Shown here: positions 1 through 7,629 of the stretch, piece after piece
How the letters are laid out: every line of letters begins with the position of its first letter
Position numbering within the stretch: position 1 is the stretch's first letter
NCBI GenBank assembly: GCA_963825645.1
Contig: CAWGTT010000009.1
Coordinates: 186,001 to 250,000, forward strand
From: JADJPO01 sp963825645
Lineage (GTDB): Bacteria > Actinomycetota > Actinomycetes > Actinomycetales > Kineosporiaceae
DNA: 64,000 nt
Direction of reading: 5' to 3'
Translations under genes and position numbers: made by a program
The notes under the pieces: model-generated
What the model was told of the DNA's origin: nothing
Seen by the model: only the letters and a program-made list of their open reading frames with translations
Database searches by the model: none

Positions 1-86
1 GCGGTGGCCAGCAGCCAGACCAGCACGGCGACACCGGCCGCGACCACGGCCCAGCGCCGTCCGGTCTGGCGGGAGACCACCGACAT
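1..86 (-). CDS. N-terminus of an unidentified membrane or secreted protein (partial)
   Basis: The reading frame starts at an ATG ending at base 86 and runs off the left edge, so only 28 codons are visible. They encode a short basic stretch (SRQTGRRW) followed by a hydrophobic run rich in Ala, Val and Leu, which is the layout of a signal peptide or N-terminal membrane anchor. The rest of the gene lies outside the window, so no family can be named. Upstream is the decayed phosphoribosyltransferase, on the same strand. The start is chosen as the first in-frame ATG; a nearby GTG is out of frame. Confidence 0.4.
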   Translation of the reverse strand, partial: MSVVSRQTGRRWAVVAAGVAVLVWLLAT

Positions 87-167
87 CCGCTCACGGTACG
101 TCGGCCGGGTGCGGACAGCCCTTTCGAAAAGATGACGTGTCAGCGTCCAGACCGGTGTGACGTGGTT

Positions 168-421
168 CTAGTGACCGAGGGCGCCGCCCCGACGGACCAC
201 CGGGGGAAGGCTCGACCAGGGGAAGTCGTCCACGCGTCGGTGCGCTTCCAGACGTAGTCGGGTACCACCACCGAGGTCGGCTTCTCGTAGATCACTGCGA
301 TCCGGGCTTCGGCGACGTGCTCGGCCAGAAGCCCCGGACGATCTCCAGCGTCCGACCGGTATCGGCGACATCGTCGGCGATAAGAACCCTCAAGCCGGAC
401 AGGTCGACCACCCACCTGCAA
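168..421 (-). pseudogene. Decayed phosphoribosyltransferase remnant
   Basis: Joining three reading frames recovers the C-terminal half of a purine-type phosphoribosyltransferase (PF00156). The pieces are the PRPP loop (LIADDVADTGRTLEIVRG), then LAEHVAEARIAVIYEKPTS and PDYVWKRTDAW, then FPWSSLPPVVRRGGALGH and a stop. One base appears lost near 331 (TTCTGG where TTCCTGG is expected) and another near 224. The N-terminal half, which should precede the VVDLSG segment, is absent, so this is a deletion plus two frameshifts rather than a simple sequencing slip. It is not expected to make an active enzyme. The family assignment rests on the PRPP loop and the YVW...FPW signature. Confidence 0.75.
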
Positions 422-820
422 CGTCGGCGTTCCGCGTCAGAGGCGAAGCCTCAGTGGTGAAACGACCAACATCGTGCGCTGTGGTTGACGGCGACCGGTC
501 GCCCTGCGGCTGACGTCGCACGGTTCGCGCCGAAGGTTATTCGAGGCGATGTCGCGGATTCGCGATGTCGCGAATCCGCGACATACCGCACGATGGTCGA
601 CCCTAGTGCTCTGGCGCTCGTGATCACCGGGTTGGTCAGGCGGCGGCTTGGGGCCACCCACACCTCACCCCGCACGACCACCCCGGTGATCATCCGAGGT
701 CAGAGCACCAGCACCGACCGGGGTGACCCGCACCGGTCCCGCCGCACGTGCAGCACGAACCTGGAGATGCCTTTCGCCCAATCTGTGCGAGGCTCGCTCA
801 CCCGAGTTGCGCGGGGCCTC
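422..820. other. Gene-poor stretch between two pseudogenes
   Basis: I see no credible gene here on either strand. Short frames exist, but they have no family signature and uneven codon use. The stretch holds the long palindrome at 549-584 and a looser inverted pair (TGATCACCGGG at 621-631 and its complement at 682-692). It looks like leftover intergenic or decayed sequence. Confidence 0.5.
549..584. repeat. Perfect inverted repeat, 17-bp arms, 2-bp centre
   Basis: The left arm ATGTCGCGGATTCGCGA (549-565) is matched exactly by its reverse complement at 568-584, with TG between. Pairing stops at the flanking bases 548 and 585. With a 2-nt centre it would extrude as a cruciform, or serve as a binding site for a dimeric protein, more readily than act as an ordinary terminator. 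No T-run follows on either strand. Confidence 0.85.
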
Positions 821-1127
821 TCACCGGGCCTGGGCGAGCCGGATGCGCTGCGGCGACGACTTCGGCACCCTGACCACGGTTCCCTCGCACTCCAGGTCGA
901 CCTTGACGAACCGCACCCAGTTGGTGAACCGGCCGCTGGGGAACCTGGGATGCCCGGTGAGCTCGGCCTCGGCCAGGGCGATGATCGTCGCCAACCGGAC
1001 ACCGTCCCCTCGTCGAACTCGTCGACGGCACGCAGGATGCAGCTCAGGCCCCATGGGTGGCACTCGCCGTCTCAGGGCCGTATCGCAGCACTCGCAGGGG
1101 GACCATGTCCTTCCAGCCGTGTCTCAC
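821..1127 (-). pseudogene. Frameshifted small gene of unknown family
   Basis: A GTG at 1127 overlaps the stop of the acetyltransferase gene (GTGA) and opens a frame beginning MRHGWKDMVPLRVLRYGPET that stops after about 27 codons. Protein-like sequence continues in a second frame (HPWGLSCILRAVDEFDEG) and then in a third (LATIIALAEAELTGHP, then GRFTNWVRFVKVDLECEG) to a stop at 821. Read together these give a product of roughly 100 residues, so the gene looks like the broken third member of the GTPase-acetyltransferase operon. I do not recognise the family. Sequencing error could explain the shifts, but the neighbouring gene at 168-421 is broken in the same way. Confidence 0.5.
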
Positions 1128-1711
1128 CAGGAGTCTCCGGCCCTCTCGTGACAGGCGATGGACGCGGTGACGTCGATCGCACCCAGCGACCCCGACAGCA
1201 CCATCAGGCCGTCGTCCTCGTCGGGAGTGCGCTGCCAGCAGGCACCCCTGACAACGTACGACGGCCCGCGCCAGCGCTGCCAGCCGAGCCGGGCGTAGAA
1301 CGCGGGCAGGGCCGTCGACAACGCGCCGAGGGCGTACCGCTCGGCGATGACCTCACCGATCCGGGCCATGACCGCGCTGCCCACCCCCTGGTTCCGGCAC
1401 TCCACCTCGGTGGCGACCGCCTCGACGTACCCGACGTCCAACGGCTCGCCGTCGATCAGCAGGGTGCGTGGTACGACGCTTGCGTGACCCACGATCCGGC
1501 CGCCCAGCCGAGCGATCGCGTGGTGGCCGCCGAGTGCGTGCTGCCAGTCGGATTCGGCCATGTCGGAGTGGACGATGCCGGACTGGGCGATGTCGGACTG
1601 GGCGATGTCGGAGGCGAACGCAGCCCAGGCCAGAGCACGCAGTGCGGCGAGGTCGACCACGCCGACCCGCTCGGTGGTGACGACGTCGATGACGAGCGCT
1701 GCTTCGCTCAT
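1124..1711 (-). CDS. Aminoglycoside 2'-N-acetyltransferase-like GNAT protein, AAC(2')
   Basis: The protein is 195 residues and follows the mycobacterial AAC(2')-I family along its length. Shared features are an SDWQHALGG segment, GYVEAVATEVECRNQGVGSA carrying the acetyl-CoA loop, YALGALST, LGWQRWRGP, RTPDEDDG and a C-terminal HERAGDSW. AAC(2') enzymes move an acetyl group from acetyl-CoA to the 2'-amine of aminoglycosides; chromosomal copies may have other natural substrates. It is longer than the M. tuberculosis protein (about 181 residues) mainly because of a 20-residue, five-residue-period repeat just before SDWQHALGG. It lies 3 bp after the GTPase gene on the same strand and its stop overlaps the next, broken gene. 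Actual resistance is not shown by sequence. Confidence 0.8.
   Translation of the reverse strand: MSEAALVIDVVTTERVGVVDLAALRALAWAAFASDIAQSDIAQSGIVHSDMAESDWQHALGGHHAIARLGGRIVGHASVVPRTLLIDGEPLDVGYVEAVATEVECRNQGVGSAVMARIGEVIAERYALGALSTALPAFYARLGWQRWRGPSYVVRGACWQRTPDEDDGLMVLSGSLGAIDVTASIACHERAGDSW
1551..1610 (-). repeat. Four 15-bp tandem units inside the AAC(2') gene
   Basis: The last two units (1581-1595 and 1596-1610, gactgggcgatgtcg on the + strand) are identical. The units at 1551-1565 and 1566-1580 are diverged copies. On the coding strand they encode SDIAQ, SDIAQ, SGIVH and SDMAE. Because 15 is a multiple of three, copy number can change without breaking the frame. Confidence 0.85.
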
Positions 1712-1714
1712 CCT

Positions 1715-2521
1715 TCAGACGTGGCCGCTGAGCTGCGCCATCCGAGCTTCCAGCGCGGCCAGGTATGCGTCGCGCTGCCTGGCCGTGATCGCCGAGCTCT
1801 TGCCACCTTCGGCGCAGACCGGCAGCACGTCGACCGACAGCTTGGCCGCTCCGGCCAGGGCCCGCAGCTCATCGAGCCTGGTGGCGAAGGGGGATGCGCC
1901 ACCAGGGGAGTAGTACTGCACAGCAGGGTCGATCTCGTGCGGGTACAGGTCCACCTTCGTTACTGCGATGATCAACCAGGTTGGCTGCTCGCGGCGCACC
2001 GCCATCGACGCGATCCGGTGCGCGGTGATGGTCCAGTCCTCGAGCTCGCGGGCCAGCTGCCGCTCGCGGTCCACCGGTGCAGGACCGGTGGTGCCGGCCA
2101 CCCGCCGACCCGTCGCGTACCCGTTCGCCACCACGTGCAGGACGCCGTCCACCGCCTCGTCGTGGAAGACGTGGTCGAGCGCTCCCAGCCGGGTCGCCGC
2201 GTTCTCCCCCGGGACGACCCGGAACCGGAACCCGCGCAGCGTGCCCGAATTACGGGTGCGCCTCTCCATCACTGCCGAGCCGACCTCGACCGGTCCTCGC
2301 GGCGAGACGTGCCGGCTGAGCCGGTCCACCAACGCCGACTTGCCCACTCCGGTCATTCCGGTGACGGCCACGGTGGGGTAGCGCTCGCGGAGCACGCGAC
2401 GGGCCTTCTGCCTGCCGCCGGCGACCGCGCCGACTGCGGTAGCCACCGCCATGCCTCGGTCCCTTCCGGTGATCGCAGCCAGCCGGCCCAGGCTCACCAC
2501 CCGCGTGGCACCAGCCTTCAT
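1715..2521 (-). CDS. P-loop GTPase domain protein of unknown function
   Basis: The product is 268 residues. It has a Walker A/G1 loop (GMTGVGKSAL, about residues 54-63), a hydrophobic strand leading into the G3 region, and a TKVD motif (about residue 188) that matches the NKxD guanine-specificity signature. No membrane segments or fused domains are visible. The ATG at 2521 follows a good ribosome binding site (GGAGGG about 8 nt upstream). It heads an apparent operon with the AAC(2') gene, 3 bp downstream, and then the broken gene. Proteins like this are usually annotated as a GTPase or ATP/GTP-binding protein. I cannot name a pathway, and the operon link to an acetyltransferase is only suggestive. 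Confidence 0.75.
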   Translation of the reverse strand: MKAGATRVVSLGRLAAITGRDRGMAVATAVGAVAGGRQKARRVLRERYPTVAVTGMTGVGKSALVDRLSRHVSPRGPVEVGSAVMERRTRNSGTLRGFRFRVVPGENAATRLGALDHVFHDEAVDGVLHVVANGYATGRRVAGTTGPAPVDRERQLARELEDWTITAHRIASMAVRREQPTWLIIAVTKVDLYPHEIDPAVQYYSPGGASPFATRLDELRALAGAAKLSVDVLPVCAEGGKSSAITARQRDAYLAALEARMAQLSGHV

Positions 2522-2555
2522 CGGTCGTCCCTCCGCCGGATCGTTCGGCTCGTCG

Positions 2556-2561
2556 AACCTA
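2556..2561 (-). promoter_or_regulatory. Candidate -10 box for the GTPase-AAC(2') operon
   Basis: TAGGTT on the minus strand lies about 35 nt before the GTPase start, in the short gap facing trmB. It fits the actinobacterial TANNNT -10 pattern. I see no good -35 hexamer. Confidence 0.35.
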
Positions 2562-2716
2562 ACCCAGGAAGGCGCTCGGCGGAGCCTAGGGAGGCAGCGG
2601 TGGGTTTGCCACCGACTACGGTGCCGAACTCACCACTGCCTCCCAGTGCTTACGCTGGACGACGTGCTACCTGCCCCGGCCCGAGCCGTCCTGGCGCCGC
2701 TCGGTGCGGGGTCGCG

Positions 2717-3442
2717 ATGAGCGGCGCAGCGGTGCGGCCGGTCGCCGAGCGCCGCGCCACACCGTCCTACCGACTGCGCGCAGGACGGATCACCTCCGGC
2801 CAGCGGGCGGCCCTGGACACCCTGCTCCCCACCTGGGGCGTCCCGGTCGGTGCACGGGCCATCGACCTCGAGGCGATCTTCGGACGGCGCGGCGGCGTCG
2901 TCCTGGAGGTCGGGTTCGGCATGGGCGAGACCACCCTCGCCATGGCCGTCGCCGACCCGGACCGCGACGTCCTCGCCGTCGACGTGCACACGCCGGGGGC
3001 GGGTGCTCTGGTGCGTGAGGTGGAGGCCGCCGGACTGACCAACCTCCGCGTCGTGGTGGGCGACGCCGTGCTCGTCCTGCAGGACATGATCGCTACCGGG
3101 GCGCTGGACGAGGTCAGGGTCTACTTCCCCGACCCGTGGCCCAAGACCCGTCACCACAAGCGTCGGCTCGTCACTGCCGCGTTCGTCCGCCTCGTGGCCA
3201 CTCGCCTGCGCGCCGGTGGCCGGTTGCACCTGGCCACCGACTGGGCCGACTATGCCGACGCCATGCTCCGCTCCGTGGCCGGCGAACCCCTGCTGGACAA
3301 CCCGTTCGACGGCTTCGCGCCGCGCCCGGTCCGACGGCCGGTGACCCGGTACGAGCAGCAAGGACTGGACCGCGGGCACCAGATCTTCGACGTCCTCGCG
3401 GTCAGACCGCCGCCCCGACCAGCGAGCCGACCATGTAGGTGA
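2717..3442 (+). CDS. trmB: tRNA (guanine-N7-)-methyltransferase
   Basis: TrmB uses S-adenosylmethionine to methylate N7 of G46 in the variable loop of tRNA. The 241-residue product is normal length. It shows the Rossmann SAM site (VVLEVGFGMGETTLAMA), VVVGDAVLVL, and the family signature YFPDPWPKTRHHKRR, followed by LATDWADYADAML and a C-terminal TRYEQQGLDRGH. ATG 2717 is the start because the conserved domain begins soon after it; the very long open frame upstream is an artefact of high GC. The gene faces the GTPase gene across a 195-bp gap. Its 3' end overlaps the convergent VIT-family gene by 41 bp, so no independent terminator separates them. Confidence 0.95.
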   Translation: MSGAAVRPVAERRATPSYRLRAGRITSGQRAALDTLLPTWGVPVGARAIDLEAIFGRRGGVVLEVGFGMGETTLAMAVADPDRDVLAVDVHTPGAGALVREVEAAGLTNLRVVVGDAVLVLQDMIATGALDEVRVYFPDPWPKTRHHKRRLVTAAFVRLVATRLRAGGRLHLATDWADYADAMLRSVAGEPLLDNPFDGFAPRPVRRPVTRYEQQGLDRGHQIFDVLAVRPPPRPASRPCR

Positions 3443-4118
3443 TCACCATCCCGATCGCCCCGATGGCGACGTTGCGGACGACGGCGGGCCGGCGCGGCGC
3501 GCTGCCGAGCCGGGCACTCACCCAACCGGTCAGTGCGAGGGCGAGCACCACGGCGACGAAACAGACGGCCACCCGCAGGCTCTGCGGCGGCAGCAGGATC
3601 GCGGCCAGCGGGAGCAGTGCCCCGAGGAAGAACGCCCCGAACGATGCCAACGCGGCCTGCCACGGGTTGGTCAGCCCATCGGGGTCGATCCTCAGCTCGG
3701 CCTCGGCGTGGGCGGCCAGCGCGTCGTGGGCGGTGAGCTCCTCGGCGACCTGGCGGGCCAGAGCGGGTCCTATCCCCTTGGCCCGGTAGATCGCGGTGAG
3801 CTCGTCGAGCTCGTGATCAGGCAGATGCTCCAGCTCCCAGCGCTCCAGCTCGAGCATCGCCCTCTCGCTGTCCCGCTGGGTGCTCACCGACACGTACTCA
3901 CCACCGGCCATCGACAGCGCCCCAGCCACCACACCGGCCACGCCCGCGGTGAAGATGACCAGCCGGTCGGTGGTCGCACCCGCCACGCCGACCACCAGTC
4001 CGGCGACCGAGACGATGCCGTCGTTGGCCCCCAGAACCCCCGCCCGAAGCCGGTTCAGCCGGGCCGCGAGGTCGCCGCGGTGGGCCTCGTGGTCATGCTT
4101 GACCGGTTCGACGCTCAT
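3402..4118 (-). CDS. VIT1/CCC1-family transporter
   Basis: This 238-residue membrane protein belongs to the VIT1/CCC1 family, whose members move Fe(II) or Mn(II). Evidence is the conserved first helix (LRAGVLGANDGIVSVAGLVVGVAGA), the second helix with GALSMAGGEYVSVSTQRDSE, a central soluble acidic stretch (ELEHLPDHELDELTAIY) typical of the metal-binding domain, and three C-terminal helices ending YMVGSLVGAAV. The N-terminus is hydrophilic with His residues (KHDHEAH). It runs convergently into trmB and overlaps its 3' end. The metal carried cannot be told from sequence. Confidence 0.9.
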   Translation of the reverse strand: MSVEPVKHDHEAHRGDLAARLNRLRAGVLGANDGIVSVAGLVVGVAGATTDRLVIFTAGVAGVVAGALSMAGGEYVSVSTQRDSERAMLELERWELEHLPDHELDELTAIYRAKGIGPALARQVAEELTAHDALAAHAEAELRIDPDGLTNPWQAALASFGAFFLGALLPLAAILLPPQSLRVAVCFVAVVLALALTGWVSARLGSAPRRPAVVRNVAIGAIGMVITYMVGSLVGAAV

Positions 4119-4137
4119 GACGCAACGCTAACGCCGT

Positions 4138-4839
4138 TCAGGGCGAGGGGCTCTGCTGGGTCGCGCGGGTGCAGATGCACAGCTCGTTGCCCTCGGGGTC
4201 GGCCAGGACCCACCAGGACGGCGCGTGGGAGTCCTCGACCAGCCGGCCGCCGGCATCCAGGCAAGCCTGCACCCGAGCCTCAGCTGCATCGTCCGGTACG
4301 TAGACGTCGAGGTGAACCCTGGAGCGGATCTGGCGCCGAGGGTCATCCTCGGCGAGCTGCTGGAACCACAGCGCGGGCCCCCGCCCGTCCCGGGCGTGCA
4401 GCTCGATCTCCTGGGGAGACGGGCCACCGCGTGGCACGTAGCCGAGGCCGGCCCGCCAGAAGTCACGGACGGCGTCCGCGTCGACCACGTCGACGGCGAT
4501 CTCGACGCGCTCGGGTGCCGGCAGCGACTGGGCCCCGACGGCGGCCACCGCCTGCAGCACCTGGTGCGCCTGCTCCACGTCCAGCTGGGTGAGGCCGCCG
4601 GCGGAGTGTGTGGACAGAGTGAACGAGACCGTGCACCAGCGCAGGTCGATGTCCGGGTGGTGGTTCATCAGCTCGGCGTCCTGGGCGACCAGGCGAACCA
4701 GATGAACGGCCTCCTCGAAGGACGGCGCCCGGGCGGCGAGCACCAGGGTGCCGGCCGCGCCTCGGTACACCCCGGGCAGGTCGGCCAGCTGCCGGTCGAT
4801 CTCCTCGTCGTCCAACAGGCGTGGGGTCGGAAAAGGCAT
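4138..4839 (-). CDS. Pterin-4a-carbinolamine dehydratase fused to a VOC (glyoxalase-like) domain
   Basis: The 233-residue protein has two parts. Residues about 1-100 match the PCD/DCoH fold that dehydrates 4a-hydroxytetrahydropterin: SFEEAVHLVRLVAQDAELMN, then HHPDIDLRWCTVSFTLSTHS with the paired histidines, then GGLTQLDVEQA. Residues about 115-230 match a glyoxalase-like VOC domain: VDVVDADAVRDFWRAGLGY and WWVLADPEGNELCIC. The start is set at ATG 4839, just before the domain; longer frames upstream would run into the Nudix gene. The fusion occurs in other actinobacteria. No aromatic hydroxylase lies nearby, so the pterin substrate is unclear. The gene is divergent from the Nudix gene, with 26 bp between starts. 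Confidence 0.85.
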   Translation of the reverse strand: MPFPTPRLLDDEEIDRQLADLPGVYRGAAGTLVLAARAPSFEEAVHLVRLVAQDAELMNHHPDIDLRWCTVSFTLSTHSAGGLTQLDVEQAHQVLQAVAAVGAQSLPAPERVEIAVDVVDADAVRDFWRAGLGYVPRGGPSPQEIELHARDGRGPALWFQQLAEDDPRRQIRSRVHLDVYVPDDAAEARVQACLDAGGRLVEDSHAPSWWVLADPEGNELCICTRATQQSPSP

Positions 4840-4865
4840 ACCCGTACTGTGCCAGGCTGATCGCG

Positions 4866-5330
4866 ATGACGGCGATGAGCAGCGGCGCAGGTCCCGCCCA
4901 GCGGTCCGACGTGATCTGGGTCGCGGCCGCGGCCATCGTCGACGACTTGGACCGCCCACGCCGGTTGCTGGCTGCGCGGCGCACGGAGCCGGCACGTCTG
5001 GCCGGCGGCTGGGAGCTGCCCGGTGGCAAGGTCGACCCAGGCGAGTCTGCGGTCGAGGCGCTGCACCGCGAGCTGGCCGAGGAGCTCGGGGTGGACGTCG
5101 TGCTGGGCCGGGAGATCGTGGACTGGCCCGCTGGCGACCTGCCGGGCTGGGCGCTCACCGCGCCGTATCGGATGCGGGTCTGGCTCGCCAGGGTCGTCCA
5201 CGGCGAGCCGGCCCCGATCGAGGAGCACGACGCGGTCGCCTGGCTCGAGCCCGGTCACTGGCTGGAGATCGGCTGGTTGCCCTCCAACCTGCCCATCCTG
5301 AGGGCCCTCATCGCGTCCCTGGGCCCGTGA
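4866..5330 (+). CDS. Nudix hydrolase, MutT/8-oxo-dGTPase type
   Basis: The product is 154 residues with a complete Nudix box (GGKVDPGESAVEALHRELAEELGV, about residues 51-74) whose REL-EE core binds the catalytic divalent metals. The VIWVAAAAIVDD start and a WLEPGHWLEIGWLPSNLPIL tail resemble MutT-type (8-oxo-dGTP or dCTP) pyrophosphohydrolases that clean the nucleotide pool. ATG 4866 is preferred; an upstream in-frame start would overlap the divergent pterin dehydratase gene, and another ATG lies at 4875. A TACTGT box at about 4846 could serve as -10. Substrate specificity within the MutT group is inferred. Confidence 0.85.
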   Translation: MTAMSSGAGPAQRSDVIWVAAAAIVDDLDRPRRLLAARRTEPARLAGGWELPGGKVDPGESAVEALHRELAEELGVDVVLGREIVDWPAGDLPGWALTAPYRMRVWLARVVHGEPAPIEEHDAVAWLEPGHWLEIGWLPSNLPILRALIASLGP

Positions 5331-5360
5331 CGGTCGGCGCCGCCACGCCGCGCGCGCCCA

Positions 5361-5366
5361 TCTAGG
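5361..5366 (+). promoter_or_regulatory. Candidate -10 box for typA
   Basis: TAGGAT, a common actinobacterial -10 hexamer, lies 65 nt before the chosen typA start and 31 nt after the Nudix stop. No clear -35 is seen. Confidence 0.4.
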
Positions 5367-5431
5367 ATGGTCACCTCCGCCGGGTCGCTGATGCCCGGAC
5401 CGTGCCTGCCACCTGGAACGAGCAGCCCGCC

Positions 5432-7318
5432 ATGCCCCTGTGTCACCGCGACGACCTGCGCAACATCGCGATCGTCGCTCACGTCGACCACGGCAAGACC
5501 ACCCTGGTCGACGCCATGCTCTGGCAGACCGGCTCGTTCGGCGAGCACCAGCACGTCGACGAGCGGGCGATGGACTCCGGCGACCTGGAGCGGGAGAAGG
5601 GCATCACCATCCTGGCCAAGAACACCGCGGTGCGCTGGGACGGCAAGGGAGCCCCGGCCGGCGGAGTCACCTTCAACATCATCGACACCCCCGGCCACGC
5701 CGACTTCGGCGGTGAGGTGGAGCGTGGCCTGTCGATGGTCGACGGCATCGCCCTGCTGGTCGACGCCTCCGAGGGCCCGCTGCCGCAGACCCGGTTCGTG
5801 CTCCGCAAGGCGTTGCAGGCCCACCTCCCGGTGATCCTTGTGGTGAACAAGGTGGACCGCCCCGACGCGCGGATCGCCGAGGTGGTCGACGAGACCTACG
5901 AGCTGTTCATGGACCTGATCGAGGGCACCGGGCTCGACCCGGATGCCGCGCTCGACTTCCCGATCGTCTATGCCTCCGCCAGGTCGGGTCGGGCCAGCCT
6001 GACCCGGCCCGACGACGGCGCCCAGCCCGACGGTGAGGATCTCACGGCCCTGTTCGAGACCATTCTGGCCACGGTGCCGGCGCCGTCCTACGACGACGAG
6101 ATGCCGTTGCAGGCCCACGTGACGAACCTTGACGCGTCTGCGTTCCTCGGCCGGCTGGCGCTGTGCCGGGTGCGCTCGGGCACGATCCGCAAGGGTCAGC
6201 AGGCGGCGTGGTGCCGCCGCGACGGCACGGTGGCCAGGGTGAAGGTCACCGAGCTGCTGATGACCCAGGCGCTGGAGCGCGTCCCGGCCGAGAGCGCCGG
6301 GCCCGGCGACATCATCGCTGTGGCGGGCATCGCCGACATCACCATCGGGGAGACTCTGGCCGACCCGGCCGACCCACGTCCGCTTCCCCTGATCACCGTC
6401 GACGAGCCGGCCATCTCGATGACCATCGGCACGAACACCTCCCCGCTGGCGGGCCGCACCCGGGGCGCCAAGCTGACTGCCCGGCTGGTCAAGGACCGGC
6501 TGGACCGCGAGCTCGTGGGCAACGTCTCGATCCGGGTGCTGTCTACGCCGCGGCCGGACACCTGGGAGGTGCAGGGCCGCGGGGAGCTGGCCCTGGCGAT
6601 CCTGGTCGAGACGATGCGCCGAGAGGGTTTCGAGCTCACCGTCGGCAAGCCACAGGTGGTGACCAGGACGGTGAACGGCACGTTGCACGAGCCGTTCGAG
6701 CACCTCACCGTCGATGCCCCGGAGGAGTACCTGGGCGCAATCACCCAGCTGCTCGCCGTCCGCAAGGGGCGGATGGAGCAGATGAGCAACCACGGCACCG
6801 GGTGGGTCCGGATGGAGTTCGCCGTGCCGTCGAGGGGCCTGATCGGCTTTCGGACCGAGTTCCTGACCGGCACCCGGGGCACCGGCATCGCGCACCACGT
6901 CTTCACCGGCTACGAGCCGTGGGTCGGGGAGCTCCGCACCCGACCGACCGGGTCGCTGGTGGCCGACCGGACGGGCGCGGCCACCTCGTTCGCGATCGCG
7001 AACCTGCAGGAGCGGGGGACTCTGTTCGTCGAGCCGACCACCGAGGTGTACGAGGGCATGATCGTCGGGGAGAACTCCCGCTCCGACGACCTCGACGTGA
7101 ACATCACCAAGGAGAAGAAGCTCACGAACATGCGGTCCTCGACCGCCGATGAGTTCGAGCGGCTGGTGCCTGCTCGCAAGCTGTCGCTGGAGCAGTGCCT
7201 CGAGTTCTGCCGGGACGACGAATGCGTCGAGGTGACAGTGGACGCGGTTCGGTTGCGCAAGGTCGGGCTGTCCGCCGTGGACCGGGAGAAGGTCCGCGCG
7301 CGCGCCCGGAAGGGCTGA
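5432..7318 (+). CDS. typA: Ribosome-associated GTPase TypA/BipA
   Basis: TypA is a translational GTPase of the EF-G group that binds the 70S ribosome and helps large-subunit assembly and stress adaptation. The 628-residue product has the G1 loop (VAHVDHGKTTLV), the switch sequence ending EREKGITILAKNT, G3 (DTPGHADFGGEVER), G4 (VVNKVDRPDAR), domain II, the EF-G-like domain with RGELALAILVETMRREGFEL, and the TypA-specific C-terminus with TGTRGTGIAHHVF and DDECVEVT. ATG 5432 gives the usual start (MPLCHRDDLRNIAIVAHVDH); a GTG at 5402 is possible. In M. tuberculosis typA likewise lies upstream of the mshB neighbourhood. Confidence 0.97.
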   Translation: MPLCHRDDLRNIAIVAHVDHGKTTLVDAMLWQTGSFGEHQHVDERAMDSGDLEREKGITILAKNTAVRWDGKGAPAGGVTFNIIDTPGHADFGGEVERGLSMVDGIALLVDASEGPLPQTRFVLRKALQAHLPVILVVNKVDRPDARIAEVVDETYELFMDLIEGTGLDPDAALDFPIVYASARSGRASLTRPDDGAQPDGEDLTALFETILATVPAPSYDDEMPLQAHVTNLDASAFLGRLALCRVRSGTIRKGQQAAWCRRDGTVARVKVTELLMTQALERVPAESAGPGDIIAVAGIADITIGETLADPADPRPLPLITVDEPAISMTIGTNTSPLAGRTRGAKLTARLVKDRLDRELVGNVSIRVLSTPRPDTWEVQGRGELALAILVETMRREGFELTVGKPQVVTRTVNGTLHEPFEHLTVDAPEEYLGAITQLLAVRKGRMEQMSNHGTGWVRMEFAVPSRGLIGFRTEFLTGTRGTGIAHHVFTGYEPWVGELRTRPTGSLVADRTGAATSFAIANLQERGTLFVEPTTEVYEGMIVGENSRSDDLDVNITKEKKLTNMRSSTADEFERLVPARKLSLEQCLEFCRDDECVEVTVDAVRLRKVGLSAVDREKVRARARKG

Positions 7319-7629
7319 CCGGTGCGGTGAACCCCGCCGGCGCACCGGCTGAATCGGTGCAGATCGCCCTGGGTGATCCGAGACGCGACAGAGCTGAGGA
7401 ACGACCTGCCGGGGGATTTGTCGTCCGGCTTCCCATATGACCCGTCTTCGCGTGTCCCGTCGGGTATCCGAGGACCGGATGCCGACTGCGAATGTGACCG
7501 GTTGTCCCGGGCGTGTCGAGGATGTCGACTAACCTGCCGTTGCCGTCGCAGTACTGCGCGCAGTCACGTGACGAACGGACGTCGACGGTCAGACCGCCCA
7601 CCCCGTCGATGCGGAGCGGAGGTGACCCG
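7319..7629 (+). other. Intergenic region upstream of the peptide transporter operon
   Basis: No gene is supported in these 311 bases; an in-frame extension of the permease from GTG 7513 is disfavoured by the strong ribosome binding site at 7617. The region holds a 12-bp perfect palindrome, ACTGCGCGCAGT (7553-7564), which could be an operator, and a TAACCT box near 7530 that could be a -10. Neither is more than a candidate. Confidence 0.4.

Noticed and set aside
621..692. Inverted pair TGATCACCGGG / CCCGGTGATCA as terminal repeats of a mobile element
   Set aside because: Only 50 bp lie between them, no transposase is present and there is no target duplication.
451..693. MazF-like toxin start (VVRGEVWVA) on the minus strand
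   Set aside because: Only the first few residues look right; the rest lacks the family pattern and runs through the palindrome.
485..2716. Very long plus-strand open frame running from 485 into trmB
   Set aside because: It is antisense to the acetyltransferase and GTPase genes, has no domain before trmB, and is explained by the lack of stops in GC-rich DNA.
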